The notes beneath the pieces are model-generated. The model was not told where the DNA came from. It saw only the letters and a list, made by a program, of their open reading frames with translations, and ran no database searches. 64,000 nucleotides of DNA from CAVWDI01 sp963793095 (GTDB taxonomy: Bacteria; Chloroflexota; Anaerolineae; Anaerolineales; UBA4823), in assembly GCA_963793095.1 (NCBI GenBank), contig CAWBYY010000011.1:1-64000 (forward strand), in the 5' to 3' direction. Made by a program: the position numbers and the translations under genes. Position 1 is the stretch's first letter. Every line of letters starts with the position of its first letter. Below, piece by piece: positions 62,066 to 64,000 of the stretch.

Positions 62066-63416
62066 AAGCAGGCAGGAGTTAAAAATGGAAGAGGGAAAAT
62101 TAAACGCCGGGAGGCGGGCTGCAATCATCGGGGCGGGGGTCGCAGGCCTGTCAGCCGCATATGACCTGGCTCGATCGGGCTGGGATGTGACCATTTTTGA
62201 ATCCAGCCAACAGGCGGGCGGGCTGGCATCCGGTTTTAAGCAGGCGCACTGGGAGTGGTCGGTCGAAAAGTACTACCACCACTGGTTTGCCAGCGACAGA
62301 CACATGTTAGGGTTGATCGATGAATTGGGCTGGTCGCAAAATGTGATCTTCCGGCGCCCCTACACGGTTGTCTATTACCAGGGAAAATTCTACCCCTTCG
62401 ATTCAATTATCAAGGGCATCACTTTCCCCGGCCTGGGATGGGGGATCAACAAGATAAGATTTGGGCTGGTTGGACTGTATCTGCGGATGACCAACAATTG
62501 GCGCCCACTGGAGGAGGTGACTGTTGAGGCATGGATGCGGAGACGGGCTGGAGACCGGGTTTACGAATTGATCTGGGAACCGCTGCTGGTTGGAAAATTT
62601 GGCGAACGCTATTCAAAGCAGATCAATATGGCCTGGATGTGGGCGCGCCTGAAAGCCCGCACCACCCGGCTGGGAACATATAAAGGGGGGTTCCAGGCTT
62701 TTGTTGACCAGTTCGCTGCATTTCTTAAAACCCTCGGCGTAAAAATCCAGCTGGGGGAACCGGTCGAAAGAATCGTCTATCAAACCGGACCGGGATTAAC
62801 AATAAGCACTGGACAAGCAGAAGAAAAGTTTGATTACTGCCTGGCAACGACATCTCCCGGATTGCTGGCGCGCCTGGCGCCCGAGATGCCAGGTGATTAC
62901 CTGAAAGGCCTGCTTGAGTTGAAGAGCATGGGCGCGGTCGTGCTGGTTTTAGCTCTCAAACAGCGCCTTTCAGAAGAAGGCTATTACTGGTTCAACCTGC
63001 CGAAATCAGCCGGTTACCCTTACCTGGCACTGGTAGAGCACACTAACTTCCTTTCGCCGGAATACTTCGGAGGGGACCACATTATCTACATTGGCGATTA
63101 CCTGGAACCCGACCATGAATATTTCTCGCTTGGAGAGGACGAAATTCTGGCGCGGTTTATGCCCAGCCTGTCAAAATTTAACCCGGGTTTCCAGCCGGAC
63201 TGGGTCAGAGACAGCTGGCTTTTCAGGACGAACTATGCCCAGCCGGTTCCGCTGTTGAACCATTCAGGCAATATTCCAGAAATTAAAACCCCGCTCCCGG
63301 GGTTGTATTTTGCAAGTATGAGCCAGGTGTACCCCTGGGATAGAGGCACAAACTTCGCGGTTGAGATCGGCAGGAAGGCGGCCGGAATGATGGTGTCGGA
63401 CAGGGAACGGAGTTAA
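62043..63416 (+). CDS. NAD(P)/FAD-dependent oxidoreductase, amine-oxidase fold
   Basis: The FAD-binding motif AAIIGAGVAGLSAAYDLA with later FESSQQAGGLASGF marks the amine oxidase/protoporphyrinogen oxidase/phytoene desaturase fold. HWFASDRHMLGLIDELGW and the C-terminal LYFASMSQVYPWDRGTNFAVEIGRKAA resemble the UDP-galactopyranose mutase/HemG-like sugar-lipid branch. Start ATG 62043 or 62085. Coupled to the flippase-like gene, it may act on an isoprenoid or sugar-lipid. Substrate uncertain. Confidence 0.83.
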   Translation: MKRVYRIKSRQELKMEEGKLNAGRRAAIIGAGVAGLSAAYDLARSGWDVTIFESSQQAGGLASGFKQAHWEWSVEKYYHHWFASDRHMLGLIDELGWSQNVIFRRPYTVVYYQGKFYPFDSIIKGITFPGLGWGINKIRFGLVGLYLRMTNNWRPLEEVTVEAWMRRRAGDRVYELIWEPLLVGKFGERYSKQINMAWMWARLKARTTRLGTYKGGFQAFVDQFAAFLKTLGVKIQLGEPVERIVYQTGPGLTISTGQAEEKFDYCLATTSPGLLARLAPEMPGDYLKGLLELKSMGAVVLVLALKQRLSEEGYYWFNLPKSAGYPYLALVEHTNFLSPEYFGGDHIIYIGDYLEPDHEYFSLGEDEILARFMPSLSKFNPGFQPDWVRDSWLFRTNYAQPVPLLNHSGNIPEIKTPLPGLYFASMSQVYPWDRGTNFAVEIGRKAAGMMVSDRERS

Positions 63417-63584
63417 TTTATTTGCTGACATAGGATCTGGCGTGTGAATTGAGACGGGTTTAAGCGCATTCAGGGTAAAGGCCAAAGATACCTGGCGGGT
63501 AAAAAGACCTGAAAATTTGATAAAAATTTTGGATTGTAAAAACCAAATAAGATTATAATTATCTAAAATTTTGGCCAGGAGGCA

Positions 63585-63992
63585 ATGATGAATAAAAACA
63601 AATTGCTGGTATTGGTAGCCTTTGCTGTTCTGGCTGCCGCCGCGCTTGCCTGTGAGTTCAGCGCGAGCACTGCCAACATCAAGGATGCCTGGATGGCAAG
63701 TGATGAAGCCGGGCAGGTAAGGACAGATGTCTTCACCCAGGACGCCATTTTCTACTGTAAGGTTGACCTGGCAAATGCGCCAGATGACACAACAGTAAAA
63801 GCATCCTGGACTGCTGTGGAGGTGGAGGGTGAGGAACCGAATGTGTTCCTGGATGAGACTGAACTGACCGGCGGCGACAATAACCTGACGTTTCAACTTA
63901 GCAACTCAAGTCTCTGGCCGCTTGGCAGCTATAAAGTTGACCTCTATCTCAACGATGAGTTAGACCGGACCCTGGAGTTTGAAGTACAGTAG
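63585..63992 (+). CDS. Small lipoprotein of unknown function
   Basis: The 135-residue product has a signal peptide (LLVLVAFAVLAAAALAC) with lipobox ALAC and Cys23, and a beta-rich mature region (KDAWMASDEAGQ, VEVEGEEPNVFLDETELTGGDNN, YKVDLYLNDELDRTLEFEVQ). Such proteins resemble small Ig-like envelope proteins of Chloroflexota. ATG 63588 is an alternative start after AGGAGG. Function unknown. Confidence 0.78.
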   Translation: MMNKNKLLVLVAFAVLAAAALACEFSASTANIKDAWMASDEAGQVRTDVFTQDAIFYCKVDLANAPDDTTVKASWTAVEVEGEEPNVFLDETELTGGDNNLTFQLSNSSLWPLGSYKVDLYLNDELDRTLEFEVQ

Positions 63993-64000
63993 ATTTTATC

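Overview
The window looks like a chromosomal segment of a Chloroflexota bacterium, most likely Anaerolineae. This is inferred from content, not from a search: envelope lipoproteins and LysM proteins with long Thr/Pro linkers, a DUF3160 lipoprotein, a NurA-HerA operon, a four-TM PIN-TRAM protein beside cysS, and a glycyl-tRNA synthetase with alpha and beta subunits fused. There is no rRNA, CRISPR array, transposase or clear prophage; most of it is ordinary housekeeping gene space.

Layout. 1-8 kb: trypsin-like peptidase, a GrdB-family protein with an in-frame UGA, lipoprotein, MFS carrier, 5'-nucleotidase-like lipoprotein, nitroreductase. 8-10.5 kb: an extracytoplasmic redox group of FmdB-type zinc ribbon, a thioredoxin-like lipoprotein with an in-frame UGA, and a membrane-anchored DsbA-like protein. 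10.6-17 kb: glyS, a degenerate-repeat intergenic region, a YbaK-family deacylase and the DUF3160 lipoprotein. 17.3-20.9 kb: nurA, a HAS-barrel-like protein, herA. 21-25.8 kb: ferritin, Nudix hydrolase, lytic transglycosylase diverging from a membrane protein whose promoter contains a LexA-type palindrome, and a two-component system. 26-35.2 kb, minus strand: PIN-TRAM, cysS, rlmB, tRNA-Thr, tRNA-Tyr, tRNA-Thr, tuf, rpmG, tRNA-Trp, secE, nusG, rplK, rplA, L10 leader, rplJ, rplL. 35.7-50 kb: UMF1-type carrier with an inserted beta domain, menG, ubiX, methyltransferases, ugd, an Rrf2 regulator, hutU, a CcmC-like protein, MFS, LysM, thioesterase, GT2. 49.7-64 kb: GNAT, methyltransferases, TfoX-N, UPF0173 hydrolase, sulfite-oxidase-like enzyme, RNase Z, ftsK, C_GCAxxG_C_C protein, MDR oxidoreductase, LysM protein, redoxin, flippase-like protein, FAD oxidoreductase, lipoprotein.

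Most notable: two unrelated genes each have one in-frame TGA exactly where their family has the first redox cysteine of a CxxC motif. In both the TGA is followed by a hairpin whose apical loop begins 25-26 nt downstream and has G in its first two positions, the geometry of a bacterial SECIS element. I read both as selenoproteins (a UxxC GrdB-like protein and a UxxC thioredoxin-like lipoprotein), so the organism should decode UGA as selenocysteine. UGA is also used as a normal stop here (for example menG and hutU). The selenocysteine machinery is not in the window.

Caution: about 25 single-base frame breaks fall in conserved, mostly essential genes (glyS, tuf, rpmG, rlmB, cysS, ftsK and others). 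Some lie in homopolymers and two dense clusters lie in glyS and ftsK. I treat these as probable consensus errors and annotate the genes across the breaks.
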